Source: JAGVSR01 sp964458265 | GTDB lineage: Bacteria; Pseudomonadota; Alphaproteobacteria; Rhizobiales; Hyphomicrobiaceae | NCBI GenBank assembly: GCA_964458265.1 | Contig: CAYWIF010000009.1 | Coordinates: 27,758 to 91,757 of the forward strand | Direction of reading: 5' to 3' | DNA length: 64,000 nt | Part shown: piece by piece, positions 26,667 through 35,891 of the stretch | Numbering within the stretch: position 1 is the stretch's first letter | How the letters are laid out: every line of letters starts with the position of its first letter | Translations under genes and position numbers: made by a program | The notes under the pieces: model-generated | Databases searched by the model: none | Told to the model about the DNA's origin: nothing | What the model saw: only the letters and a program-made list of their open reading frames with translations

Positions 26667-27521
26667 ATGTCCGATACTCTCCCCGGCGGATCATTCCGCG
26701 CCGCTCTCGTGCAACTCTGCTCCGGCCGCAACGTGGACAAAAACGTGGCCGATGCGGTGGGGCTTATCCGTGAGGCGGCGGCGGGCGGCGCGCAGTACGT
26801 GCAGACGCCGGAAGTCACGACCCTGATGGAACTCGAGACCGCGAAGCTGTTTGCCGCCGTCGAACCGGAAGCGGACAATCGCGCGTTGCAGCGCTTCCGG
26901 GACCTCGCGGCCGAACTCAAGATCTGGCTGCACATCGGATCAATGCCGGTGAAGGTGGCGCCCGACAAAATCGCCAATCGGGCGTATGTGCTCACCCCGG
27001 ACGGATCGATCGCGGCGACGTACGACAAAATTCATATGTTCGACGTGGACCTGCCGGGCGGGGAAAGCTATCGCGAAAGCAAGAATTACCGGCCCGGCGA
27101 CAAGGCGGTGGTGGCATCACTGCCGTGGGGTGGGCTGGGGCTTGCGATCTGCTACGATCTGCGTTTCCCGCAGATTTTCCGGGCGCTGGCCAAGTCCGGT
27201 GCCAAATTCCTGGCGGTTCCGGCTGCGTTTACCAAGGTCACCGGCGAGGCCCACTGGCATACACTGCTCCGGGCACGGGCGATCGAATGCCAGTGCTTCG
27301 TGTTCGCTGCCGCTCAAGGCGGCCGTCACGAGCATGGCCGGGATACGTATGGCCATAGCCTGATCATTTCGCCGTGGGGGCAGATCCTCGCCGAGGGCGG
27401 CGTTCAGCCTGGCGTCATCTTGGCCGATATAGACTTGCAGGCAATCGAGGACGCCCGTTCGCGCGTACCATCCTTAGGACACGACCGCCCCTTCACCGTC
27501 GAAAGCCGGAGCGGACCATGA
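26667..27521 (+). CDS. Carbon-nitrogen hydrolase (nitrilase superfamily, NIT-like)
   Basis: 284 aa. The catalytic Glu (TPEVTTLME), Lys (TYDKIHMFDVD) and Cys (LAICYDLRFP) are in the expected order. The closest named group is NIT1/NIT2-type omega-amidase or deaminated-glutathione amidase, a metabolite-repair role consistent with the neighbouring glutaredoxin. The stop overlaps the DUF1178 start by four bases. Confidence 0.92.
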   Translation: MSDTLPGGSFRAALVQLCSGRNVDKNVADAVGLIREAAAGGAQYVQTPEVTTLMELETAKLFAAVEPEADNRALQRFRDLAAELKIWLHIGSMPVKVAPDKIANRAYVLTPDGSIAATYDKIHMFDVDLPGGESYRESKNYRPGDKAVVASLPWGGLGLAICYDLRFPQIFRALAKSGAKFLAVPAAFTKVTGEAHWHTLLRARAIECQCFVFAAAQGGRHEHGRDTYGHSLIISPWGQILAEGGVQPGVILADIDLQAIEDARSRVPSLGHDRPFTVESRSGP

Positions 27522-27973
27522 TCAAATACAGTCTCATCTGCCGGGCCGGGCACGAATTCGAAGGCTGGTTTCAGAACAGCGCCGTATTCGACGCGCAGAG
27601 CGCAAATGACATGGTCGTGTGCCCATCCTGCGGATCGCACGACGTGCACAAGGCTCTGATGTCTCCAGCCGTTGCGACGCGATCGAACCGCGCGGAAGCG
27701 GTGCAGAACCGGCCGACTCCCGGCCCGGACACGGCAATGCATGCCTACGTGCCGCCAGCCATCGCCGAGATCGTGCGAAACATCCGGGCCGAACTGGAAA
27801 AGAAGGCCGACTACGTCGGTTCGGATTTCGCCGAGGAAGCGCGCAAGATTCATTACGAGGAGAGCCCCGAACGCGGCATCTATGGAGAAGCCACGTCGGA
27901 AGAGGTCGCCGAACTCGACGCCGAAGGCATTCCGGTTTTCGCGCTCCCCGTGCTTCCGGAAGAGCGGAATTGA
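27518..27973 (+). CDS. DUF1178 protein
   Basis: 151 aa starting MIKYSLICRAGHEFEGWF. CPSCGSHDVHKALMSP supplies a possible zinc-binding cysteine pair (with the earlier Cys-His). The second half (ADYVGSDFAEEARKIHYEE, GIYGEATSEEV) is the conserved DUF1178 signature. ATGA overlap with the nitrilase stop points to translational coupling. No biochemical function is known. Confidence 0.93.
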   Translation: MIKYSLICRAGHEFEGWFQNSAVFDAQSANDMVVCPSCGSHDVHKALMSPAVATRSNRAEAVQNRPTPGPDTAMHAYVPPAIAEIVRNIRAELEKKADYVGSDFAEEARKIHYEESPERGIYGEATSEEVAELDAEGIPVFALPVLPEERN

Positions 27974-28063
27974 CCTGCGAACAGGGCTTCACATGCGCGT
28001 CAAAGCCGGGGAGTAACACCCGAACCGGGCCGGAGTACAGCCGGCCGCTGCCACAGGGTTCCC

Positions 28064-30031
28064 ATGACCACCCCGCCTGATCTGCCCGGCGCTGCCTTCG
28101 ACGCCTGTGAAGACACGCCTGCCAACCAATCCGCGAACCCGACGCTCGGGGATGTCATCGCCGAGCGCCTGACGCGGCGCGATCTGATCCGGGGCGCTCT
28201 TGCTGTCTCCGTCGTGACAAGCACCATCGCGCCACTCGCGATCGCGAGCGCCCCGACCCGGGCGCAAGCCGCGCCCGGTGCGTCGCCGCGCTTCGCGTTT
28301 ACCGAGGTGACGGCCGGCTCAGATGCCACCCATCATGTCGCCGAAGGCTATAATGCCGACATTCTCATTCGTTGGGGTGACGCGGTGTTGCCCGACGCGC
28401 CGGCGTTCGATCCGCTGCAACCGTCTGCTTCCGCTCAAGAGAAGCAGTTCGGCTACAACAACGACTTCATCGGCTTTATTCCGCTCGACGGCAGTCGCGA
28501 CCGTGGGCTGCTCGTGGTCAATCACGAGTACACGAACGACGAACTCATGTACTTCGGGCTCGTCGGCTGGACCCGGAAGGGAAAAATCGAAGGGCTGTCC
28601 GACGAGCAGACCCGCGCATCGATGGCCGCACACGGCGGCAGCATTTTTGAGATTGCTCGCGTGGATGGCCGCTGGCGCGTTGTGGAGGGCTCGCGGTATG
28701 CGCGCCGCATTACCGCTTCGACGCCGATGGAAATCACGGGACCGGCTGCGGGTCACGATCTGATGAAGACGAACGCCGATCCTTCGGGAACGCGCGTTTT
28801 GGGCATGCTCAACAACTGTGCCGGAGGCGTGACGCCTTGGGGTACGTGGCTGACGTGCGAGGAAAATTTCAATTTCTATTTCGCGGACGAAGACGCCGCC
28901 AAGTTGTCGCCGCTGGCCAAAAGCTACGCGCGCTATGGCGTTCCGGAGGTTTACTATCCGTGGAGCCGGATAGATAAACGTTTCGACATCGCGGCGGAGC
29001 CGAATGAGTGTCACCGTTTTGGCTGGGTGGTGGAGATCGACCCGTTCGATCCGCAGTCCGTACCGAAGAAGCGCACGGCACTCGGGCGCTTCAAGCATGA
29101 AGGGGCGGGCAACATCGTCAACAAGGACGGCCGGTTCGTCGTCTATCAGGGCGACGATCAGCGCTTCGAATATGTCTATAAGTTCGTCAGTGCTGGCAAA
29201 GTCGATCTTGAGAACCGCAGTGCCAACCACGATCTGCTGGATACGGGAACCCTCTACGTGGCGCGGTTCGACGCCAATGGGCGCGGCGAATGGCTGGCGC
29301 TCGAGACCGGCAATCCCAAGCTTGCGGCCTTTGCGGATCAAGGCGCCATTCTGATCAACGCACGGCTGGCCGCCGACGCGCTCGGCGCAACGAAGATGGA
29401 CCGGCCCGAGGATGTTGACGTCCATCCGTCGACGGGCAAGGTTTTCTTGATGCTGACCAACAACGGCAAGCGCAAGTCCGACGAGGTGGATGCAGCCAAC
29501 CCCAGGGCCGAGAACCGGTTTGGACATATCATTGAGATTACGCCGGACGGCGGTGATCACGCCGCGACCGGCTTTGCTTGGGACATTCTCGTCAAGTGCG
29601 GCGACCCGGCTATCGCGGAAGTCGGCGCGACGTTCAATGCGGCCACGACGGCCAACGGCTGGTTCGGGATGCCCGACAACTGCGCCATCGACGCCGATGG
29701 GCGCCTGTGGATTGCGACCGACGGCAACAACGCGCAGGTGACGGGGCGAACGGACGGTCTGTTCACATTGGAGACCGAGGGCGCACTGCGCGGCACGTCG
29801 CGACTCTTTTTCCGCTGTCCGACAGGGGCAGAACTGTGCGGACCGTGCTTCACGCCTGATCTGGAAACGGTCTTCGTTGCCGTGCAACATCCCGGCGAAA
29901 GCGAGGATAGCAAGACGCCAGCGACCGCCGAAGCTCCAACCACGCGGTGGCCGGATTTCAAAGACGGAATGCCGCCGCGGCCCAGCATCGTCGCCATCAC
30001 GCGCAGGGGTGGTGGCAAGATCGCCGGCTGA
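28064..30031 (+). CDS. PhoX-family (DUF839) alkaline phosphatase-like protein, Tat-exported
   Basis: 655 aa. The N-terminus carries a twin-arginine motif (LTRRDLIRGALAVSVV) followed by a hydrophobic stretch ending ARAQAAP-like, so periplasmic export in folded form is inferred. Family blocks: FGYNNDFIGF, LVVNHEYTNDELM, NNCAGGVTPWGTWLTCEEN, RFKHEGAGN, and RPEDVDVHPSTGKVF. PhoX enzymes bind Ca2+ and Fe3+ in a beta-propeller and cleave phosphate esters. No Pho box was recognised. It converges with the L,D-transpeptidase gene, the stops 3 bp apart. Confidence 0.9.
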   Translation: MTTPPDLPGAAFDACEDTPANQSANPTLGDVIAERLTRRDLIRGALAVSVVTSTIAPLAIASAPTRAQAAPGASPRFAFTEVTAGSDATHHVAEGYNADILIRWGDAVLPDAPAFDPLQPSASAQEKQFGYNNDFIGFIPLDGSRDRGLLVVNHEYTNDELMYFGLVGWTRKGKIEGLSDEQTRASMAAHGGSIFEIARVDGRWRVVEGSRYARRITASTPMEITGPAAGHDLMKTNADPSGTRVLGMLNNCAGGVTPWGTWLTCEENFNFYFADEDAAKLSPLAKSYARYGVPEVYYPWSRIDKRFDIAAEPNECHRFGWVVEIDPFDPQSVPKKRTALGRFKHEGAGNIVNKDGRFVVYQGDDQRFEYVYKFVSAGKVDLENRSANHDLLDTGTLYVARFDANGRGEWLALETGNPKLAAFADQGAILINARLAADALGATKMDRPEDVDVHPSTGKVFLMLTNNGKRKSDEVDAANPRAENRFGHIIEITPDGGDHAATGFAWDILVKCGDPAIAEVGATFNAATTANGWFGMPDNCAIDADGRLWIATDGNNAQVTGRTDGLFTLETEGALRGTSRLFFRCPTGAELCGPCFTPDLETVFVAVQHPGESEDSKTPATAEAPTTRWPDFKDGMPPRPSIVAITRRGGGKIAG

Positions 30032-30034
30032 GGG

Positions 30035-31045
30035 CTACGCCGGCGGTGCGGTGTCGATCAATACGAAGTCCTCGCCCGTGCGGGTATCGGGATGCGACGG
30101 CAATTCGGTGGTGACCAGCACCATGCCGGGGTGCATACGGCTGGCAATCGCCTGGCGCACGGTTTCATCGGCCTTGATGCGTTGCAGGACGGCCTCGTCG
30201 GGTTGGCCAAGCGGAATGCCGGTCTGATCGTGATGCGTGACGGCGTGCCAAGTGAGACCTTGGCGCCCATCGTGGGCGCCGATCAGCATGAAGACGTGGC
30301 GGCCAAGCGGCGTTGAGGGGTCCGAGATGGTGGCGGGGCCAGACGCGACCGTTTTACCGTTTTCCAGCACGGTGATTGTCATGTTGCCGTGGCTCACGAT
30401 GACGGATGTCGAGGCTTCGCCTCGAACAACTTCCGCCTGCCAGGGGAGCTTCTCGCCCTTGAGGCTTGATTGAACGGATGCGAATTCGGATTCGGCGTAG
30501 TTGCCGAGAACCAGACCGGGGTGGGTAAGCTCCTTGGGATCGGTGTGACTGCCGGCAAGGATGACAGGTGTGCCGACATGCGTGACGCCAAACAGAACCT
30601 CTGAGAATTTCATCGGCAGACGAATGCAGCCATGCGAGGCGGGATAGCCAGGCAGGTTGCCGGCATGCAACGCGATGCCGCTCCAAGTGAGGCGGTTCAT
30701 GTTCGGCATCGGTGCATCGTTGTACGTCGATGAATGGTGGTTTTTGTCTTTCTCGAGAATCGTGAACACACCTGTCGGTGTGCTGTGGCCCGGCTTGCCC
30801 GTGGAACAGGTGGAAACGCCAATGCGGATGCCGTTGCGGTAAACGGAGACGCGCTGGTCGGGGATCGACACAATGATGGCGACGGGACCCTCCGGCGAGC
30901 GTTCCGGGTGCCAAGTGAACTCGCCCGGCTTCAAGTCCTTGACGTCCTTGTACGTGGGCTCGGCACGCAGCAGCGAGGGAACAAATAATGGCGCGCTGGC
31001 GCCAGCCAGTGCGATCAGGACGGTCCGGCGATCGACGGCTTGCAT
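30035..31045 (-). CDS. L,D-transpeptidase (YkuD domain)
   Basis: 336 aa from the ATG at 31045; the open frame extends upstream but that part is shadow. N-terminal export signal with an RR (DRRTVLIALAGASAP). The YkuD domain starts at ~residue 60 (AIIVSIPDQRVSVYRNG) and holds the catalytic set HAGNLPGYPASHGCIRLP with the active Cys. Such enzymes make 3-3 crosslinks in peptidoglycan or attach proteins to it. About 150 residues after the domain are unassigned. Coupled one base after the PliI-like gene. Confidence 0.9.
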   Translation of the reverse strand: MQAVDRRTVLIALAGASAPLFVPSLLRAEPTYKDVKDLKPGEFTWHPERSPEGPVAIIVSIPDQRVSVYRNGIRIGVSTCSTGKPGHSTPTGVFTILEKDKNHHSSTYNDAPMPNMNRLTWSGIALHAGNLPGYPASHGCIRLPMKFSEVLFGVTHVGTPVILAGSHTDPKELTHPGLVLGNYAESEFASVQSSLKGEKLPWQAEVVRGEASTSVIVSHGNMTITVLENGKTVASGPATISDPSTPLGRHVFMLIGAHDGRQGLTWHAVTHHDQTGIPLGQPDEAVLQRIKADETVRQAIASRMHPGMVLVTTELPSHPDTRTGEDFVLIDTAPPA

Positions 31046-31046
31046 T

Positions 31047-31613
31047 TCAGTACTCCACGACTTTATCGAGAACCATTTTCCAGCCTGCTTCGCCCGGGCG
31101 GAGCTTGTACTGAAGCTGGCGCATTTTGCCGGTCGGGCGGGCCTCCGGCCCACTGCCCGAATAGAGCTTAAAACGGGTGACGTAAGAGTTTTCGACGATG
31201 GCGCTTTCATCGCGCCCCGCATAGCCGGCACTGTTTTTTGGGTCGTCGGAGATCGGGGGAACATAAATTTCCGACATGCTTTTCTTGTTGTTAGTGGAAT
31301 AGGCGACGACGCCGCCGGCTTGATCGACACGCGACACGGTGAAAACATAGATCTCGGGACTGCCATTGGCATCGATATCGGCGACTTCGGCGCGTACGAC
31401 GCGGCCGTCGATGTCGTGGGTCACGGGGTCGTTCACGGTTGCAAGCCCGGAAGGCTTGATGGTCACCTTCGTGGCGCTGCCGCTGGCGGTTTCGGACACA
31501 TCGAAGGTGATACCCTGGAGCGTGAGGGTTTCCTTGTAGCCGGATGCGGCGGAGCCGGCTGTCGCCAACACGGCAACCGCCACAAAGGCTCCTGCAAACA
31601 TTCCCTGGCGCAT
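31047..31613 (-). CDS. Periplasmic PliI-like (I-type lysozyme inhibitor family) protein
   Basis: 188 aa with a clear signal peptide (MFAGAFVAVAVLATAGSAASG). The mature sequence matches the PliI pattern as I remember it: TLQGITFDVSETASGSATKVTIKPSGL split, NDPVTHDIDGRVVRAEVADID, GSPEIYVF, KSMSEIYVPP, and a final RQLQYKLRPGEAGWKMVLDK. PliI proteins sit in the periplasm and block invertebrate-type lysozyme. One base separates its stop from the L,D-transpeptidase start, so both act together. The family call rests on recall, not a search. Confidence 0.65.
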   Translation of the reverse strand: MRQGMFAGAFVAVAVLATAGSAASGYKETLTLQGITFDVSETASGSATKVTIKPSGLATVNDPVTHDIDGRVVRAEVADIDANGSPEIYVFTVSRVDQAGGVVAYSTNNKKSMSEIYVPPISDDPKNSAGYAGRDESAIVENSYVTRFKLYSGSGPEARPTGKMRQLQYKLRPGEAGWKMVLDKVVEY

Positions 31614-31717
31614 TCATCCCCCCTGGCGACCACTCGACACCACCCAAGTTTGGCAAAGTTGCATGCGAAAATCACCTGCTTAACGTAAGGATTGGGACGA
31701 GTTGTCCAATTGCCGGA

Positions 31718-31734
31718 GTTGGGCCTTGCCCAAC
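31718..31734 (+). promoter_or_regulatory. Inverted repeat in the bioB leader
   Basis: GTTGGGC (31718-31724) and GCCCAAC (31728-31734) form a perfect 7-bp stem with a CTT loop, 72 bp before the bioB start. An imperfect ATTGG/CCAAT repeat precedes it (31691-31710). They could be an RNA hairpin or a repressor site; no BioR-type TTATMKATAA box was found here. Confidence 0.4.
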
Positions 31735-31805
31735 GGGCGCAGCCGGGTACAAACAGGGCACGGCAGGCCGCCCGGCGCGGGCCGCCATCTGGAGACGCCA
31801 CCCCC

Positions 31806-32870
31806 ATGAACGTGCACGCCAAGCCCGACACGGCGTTTCACCGCGATGATGCGCAGGTTCGCCACGACTGGTCGCGGGCCGAGGCGCTGGCCATTCACGA
31901 TATGCCGTTGATGGACCTGCTTTTTCGGGCGCATTCCGTACATCGGCGCGTGTTTGACGCGAACCGGGTGCAGATGAGCCGGCTTTTGTCGATCAAGACG
32001 GGAGGCTGTGCGGAGGATTGCGGGTACTGCAGCCAGTCGGCGCATCATGCTTCGGGGCTCAAGGCGTCGAAGCTGATGGAAGTCGAGCGCGTGCTTGCCG
32101 AGGCGCGAAAGGCCAAGGACACGGGCGCGACCCGCTATTGCATGGGAGCGGCTTGGCGCGAGCCCAAGGAACGCGACATGGACACCATCCTGGCCATGAT
32201 CGAAGGCGTCAAGGCGATGGGCATGGAAACGTGCATGACGCTCGGCATGCTCAGCGACGATCAGGTGGTGCGGCTCCGGGATGCGGGCCTCGACTACTAT
32301 AATCACAACGTGGATACCTCCGAGCGGTTCTATCCCGAGATCATCAAGACGCGGACGTACGCCGAGCGGCTCGATACCCTGGAGCGGGTGCGGGCCGCGG
32401 GGATGAAGGTCTGCTCGGGCGGCATCATGGGGATGGGAGAGGAGACGGCGGACCGGGTCGATATGCTGGTGACGCTGGCCAACCTGTCGGAACATCCCGA
32501 AAGCGTGCCGATCAACATGCTGATCGCCATTCCGGGCACGCCGCTCGAAGGCAAGGACAAGATCGATCCGATTGCGTTCGTGCGCGTGATCGCGACGGCG
32601 CGGATCATGATGCCGAAGTCGATGGTCAGGTTATCGGCCGGCCGCGCGGAAATGAGCGACGAGATGCAGGCGATGTGCTTTTTCGCCGGCGCAAACTCGA
32701 TCTTCTGCGGCGACGTGTTGCTGACCGCCGGCAATTCGGGCGAGGACAAGGATGCGGTGCTCTTCGCCAAGCTCGGCTTGAAGCCGATGGACCTCGACCC
32801 TATTGAATCACCGGGCACCGCTTTGAGCCCTGAGCACCCGGCATGCACGAAGACCACGAGCGCGCACTGA
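31806..32870 (+). CDS. bioB: Biotin synthase
   Basis: 354 aa from the ATG at 31806, first gene of the biotin operon. Radical-SAM cluster motif CAEDCGYC; further family blocks YCMGAAWREPKERDM and YNHNVDTSERFYPEI, which contain ligands of the second (2Fe-2S) cluster. It inserts sulphur into dethiobiotin. The final 28 bp overlap bioF. Confidence 0.97.
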   Translation: MNVHAKPDTAFHRDDAQVRHDWSRAEALAIHDMPLMDLLFRAHSVHRRVFDANRVQMSRLLSIKTGGCAEDCGYCSQSAHHASGLKASKLMEVERVLAEARKAKDTGATRYCMGAAWREPKERDMDTILAMIEGVKAMGMETCMTLGMLSDDQVVRLRDAGLDYYNHNVDTSERFYPEIIKTRTYAERLDTLERVRAAGMKVCSGGIMGMGEETADRVDMLVTLANLSEHPESVPINMLIAIPGTPLEGKDKIDPIAFVRVIATARIMMPKSMVRLSAGRAEMSDEMQAMCFFAGANSIFCGDVLLTAGNSGEDKDAVLFAKLGLKPMDLDPIESPGTALSPEHPACTKTTSAH

Positions 32871-33976
32871 CGGCGCTCGCCGCGCGCGGACGCCTGCGGA
32901 CGCTCGCGCCCAGGGGCGGTATCGATTTTTCTTCGAACGACTATCTGGGGCTCGGTGCGTCGGCGGAACTGTCTACGGCGATTTCGGATGCGCTGGCGCG
33001 AGGCGTGCCGGTCGGCGCCGGCGGGTCGCGTCTGTTGAGGGGCAACGACCCGGAACACGAGGCGCTGGAAGGCGAGGCGGCGGCGTTCTTCGGGGCTGAG
33101 ACCGCGCTTTACATGGGCGGCGGGTTTGCGGCGAACACGGCGATCTTCGCGACGTTGCCGCAGCGGGGCGATCTCATCGTCCACGACGACCTCATTCACG
33201 CCAGCGCGCATGACGGGATGCGCGTCAGCAAAGCGGAGCGGGTCGCGGCAGCGCACAATGATGTGACGGCGTTTCGGGAGCGTATCGCGGCGTGGCGGGA
33301 TCGCGGCGGAACGGGCCGCGTCTGGATCGCCATCGAAAGCCTATATTCGATGGAGGGCGATACCGCGCCGATGGCGGACTTCGATGCGCTCGCGCGGGAG
33401 GCCGGGGCCATGCTCATCATCGATGAAGCCCACGCGACGGGGATTTATGGACCGGAGGGACGCGGAATTGCCCATGCGCTGGAGGGGCAGCCGCATGTGG
33501 TGTCGCTGCATACGTGCGGGAAGGCGCTCGGCGTGATGGGGGCGTTGGTGCTTGGGCCGCGGGTTTTGCGCGATTTCCTCGTCAATCGGGCGCGGCCTTT
33601 CATTTACGCGACCGCGCCGTCGCCTTTGATGGCGGCCGGTGTGCGGGCGGCGTTGCGGCTCGCGACGGAAACGGCAGAGCGAAGAGAAGCGTTGCTGGCG
33701 CGGATTGCGCTGTTCGGGGACGCTTTGCGCCGGCAGTCTGGAATTGTGCCGACGGGAACGCAGATCCAACCGGTGATCGTGAAAAGCGATACGCGGGCCG
33801 TGGCGATGGCTGCGGCGCTGCAGGACAAGGGTTTTGACGTGCGGGCGGTGCGGCCACCGACAGTGCCGGAAGGGACGGCGCGCTTGCGCGTGTCGCTGAC
33901 CTTGAATGCCAGCGCGGAGGATACTGTATCGCTCGCCGGCGCGATTGCGCGGGAACTTGAAAGAAACCCGCCATGA
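32843..33976 (+). CDS. bioF: 8-amino-7-oxononanoate synthase
   Basis: 377 aa PLP enzyme that condenses pimeloyl thioester with L-alanine. Visible: the N-terminal FSSNDYLGLG block, GGSRLLRGND, the aspartate of IIDEAHATGIYGPEGRG and the PLP lysine in HTCGKALGVMG. Overlaps bioB by 28 bp and bioD by 4 bp. Confidence 0.97.
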   Translation: MHEDHERALTALAARGRLRTLAPRGGIDFSSNDYLGLGASAELSTAISDALARGVPVGAGGSRLLRGNDPEHEALEGEAAAFFGAETALYMGGGFAANTAIFATLPQRGDLIVHDDLIHASAHDGMRVSKAERVAAAHNDVTAFRERIAAWRDRGGTGRVWIAIESLYSMEGDTAPMADFDALAREAGAMLIIDEAHATGIYGPEGRGIAHALEGQPHVVSLHTCGKALGVMGALVLGPRVLRDFLVNRARPFIYATAPSPLMAAGVRAALRLATETAERREALLARIALFGDALRRQSGIVPTGTQIQPVIVKSDTRAVAMAAALQDKGFDVRAVRPPTVPEGTARLRVSLTLNASAEDTVSLAGAIARELERNPP

Positions 33977-34602
33977 TGACGCGCCGTTTCGTCATCAGCG
34001 GAACGGATACGGGCGTTGGCAAGACCGTCTTCGCGGCGGGACTGGCCGGTGCACTCGATGGCGCCTACTGGAAGCCGATCCAGAGCGGGTTTGCGCCGGA
34101 GGGCGACAAGGAAACCGTCATTCGCCTGTCGGGGCTTCCGCCGGATCGCATTCTACCCGAACGCTACCGGCTCACCGCACCGCTGTCGCCACACCGGGCG
34201 GCAGAACTCGATCAGATTGTCATTCAGCCGCCGGAACTGAAGCTGCCGGACGTCGATGGGCCGCTGGTCATCGAAGGGGCCGGCGGTCTCATGGTGCCGA
34301 TCACGCGCGCGTTTCTGCAGATCGATCTTTACCGGATTTGGGATGTGCCCGTGATCCTTGTCGCGCGGACGACGCTCGGCACCATCAATCATTCGCTGTT
34401 GTCGATATCCGCCTTGCGGATGCAGGAAATTCCCATCCATGGCGTCGCGTTCGTGGGGGAGGACAACTCCGACACGATCCGAACCATCGGCGAAATGGGT
34501 GAGGTGCGTGTGCTGGGCCGGTTGCCGCATCTGCCGCAGCTCAATGCGGGCACACTGCGGGAGGCTTTCATGGCGAACTTCCGCGAGGAGGACTTCGCGT
34601 GA
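33973..34602 (+). CDS. bioD: Dethiobiotin synthetase
   Basis: 209 aa. P-loop GTDTGVGKTVFAAG, the substrate-lysine region YWKPIQSG and the VIEGAGGLMVPI block. It closes the ureido ring of biotin using ATP and CO2. Start ATGATG overlaps the bioF stop, and its stop overlaps bioA by four bases. Confidence 0.97.
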   Translation: MMTRRFVISGTDTGVGKTVFAAGLAGALDGAYWKPIQSGFAPEGDKETVIRLSGLPPDRILPERYRLTAPLSPHRAAELDQIVIQPPELKLPDVDGPLVIEGAGGLMVPITRAFLQIDLYRIWDVPVILVARTTLGTINHSLLSISALRMQEIPIHGVAFVGEDNSDTIRTIGEMGEVRVLGRLPHLPQLNAGTLREAFMANFREEDFA

Positions 34603-35870
34603 GCCGATCGGCCATCTGGCATCCGTTCACGCAGCACGCGGTCGCTCCGCTGCCCGTCAAAATCGCATCGGCGGAGGGCGCTTATCTGACGGCTGAGAAT
34701 GGGCGGCGGATTTTCGACGGGATTTCGTCGTGGTGGGTGGTGACGCACGGCCACCGGCATCCGAAGATCGTCGCGGCAATTCAAGAGCAGGCCGGGACGC
34801 TCGATCAAGTCATCTTCGCCGGCTTCACGCACGAACCCGCCGAGCAGGCGGCGGACAAACTGTTGCGGCTCGTCCAGCGCAGCTTCGGCAACGGCGATCT
34901 GGCGCACGTCTTCTTTTCCGACAGCGGTTCGACGGCGGTGGAAGTGGCGCTGAAGATGGCGCTCGGGTACTGGCGCAATACCGGCGAGCCGCGCACGCGC
35001 ATCATCGCGCTGGAGCACGCCTATCACGGCGATACGATCGGGACGATGTCTGCCGGGGCGCGCGGCGTTTTCAATGCAGCCTACGCGCCGCTGCTGTTCG
35101 ATGTTGCGCGGCTTCCTTTTCCGGAAGCAGGGCGGGAAGCGGCGACATTCGCGGAATTGGAGCGCCTGCTCGCGGAACAGCCGACAGCGGCCGTGGTCGT
35201 GGAGCCGCTCATTCTGGGTGCAGGTGGGATGCTGATGTATCCGCCGGAGGTGCTGCGGCGGCTGCATGACATCGCGAAGGCCCACGGGGCCTTGTTCATT
35301 GCCGACGAGGTGATGACGGGGTTCGGGAGGACAGGGACGGCATTTGCCTGCGAGCAGGCCGGTGTCACGCCCGATCTTATGTGTTTGGCGAAGGGCCTGA
35401 CCGGCGGCGTCATTCCGCTGGCGGCGACGCTCGCAACGCGTGCCATTTTCGAAGCGCACTACGCGACGGACCGGGCGAAGACGTTCTTCCATTCGTCGAG
35501 CTACACGGCAAATCCGATTGCCTGCGCTGCGGCGGCGGCCAACCTCGACATCTGGCTGAATGAACCCGTGCTGGCGCGCGTGGCAGCGCTCGGGACGTTG
35601 CAGAGCGCGCGGCTGGCAAAGCTGGCGGGCGACGCACGGTTTACCAATGTGCGGCAAACCGGAACGATTGCGGCGTTCAATGTGCAGGCTCGCGACGCTG
35701 GATACCTTGCGGGCATCGGGCCGAGGCTCTACGACCGGTTCCTCAACGCGGACGTTCTGTTGCGCCCACTCGGCAACACCGTCTACGTGATGCCGCCCTA
35801 TTGCACGACCGCCGCCGATCTCGACCGCGTCTATGACGCAATCCTCGATGCGGCCGGCGCCGTTGCCTGA
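34599..35870 (+). CDS. bioA: Adenosylmethionine-8-amino-7-oxononanoate aminotransferase
   Basis: 423 aa class III aminotransferase. Visible: IWHPFTQH at the start, the SSWWVVTHGHRHP substrate loop, FADEVMTGFGRTG-type cofactor aspartate (IADEVMTGFGRTG) and the PLP lysine in CLAKGLTGG. It transfers the SAM amino group to KAPA to give DAPA. Overlaps bioD. Confidence 0.97.
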   Translation: MSRSAIWHPFTQHAVAPLPVKIASAEGAYLTAENGRRIFDGISSWWVVTHGHRHPKIVAAIQEQAGTLDQVIFAGFTHEPAEQAADKLLRLVQRSFGNGDLAHVFFSDSGSTAVEVALKMALGYWRNTGEPRTRIIALEHAYHGDTIGTMSAGARGVFNAAYAPLLFDVARLPFPEAGREAATFAELERLLAEQPTAAVVVEPLILGAGGMLMYPPEVLRRLHDIAKAHGALFIADEVMTGFGRTGTAFACEQAGVTPDLMCLAKGLTGGVIPLAATLATRAIFEAHYATDRAKTFFHSSSYTANPIACAAAAANLDIWLNEPVLARVAALGTLQSARLAKLAGDARFTNVRQTGTIAAFNVQARDAGYLAGIGPRLYDRFLNADVLLRPLGNTVYVMPPYCTTAADLDRVYDAILDAAGAVA

Positions 35871-35891
35871 CAGAACGAACGAAAGTCCGAC

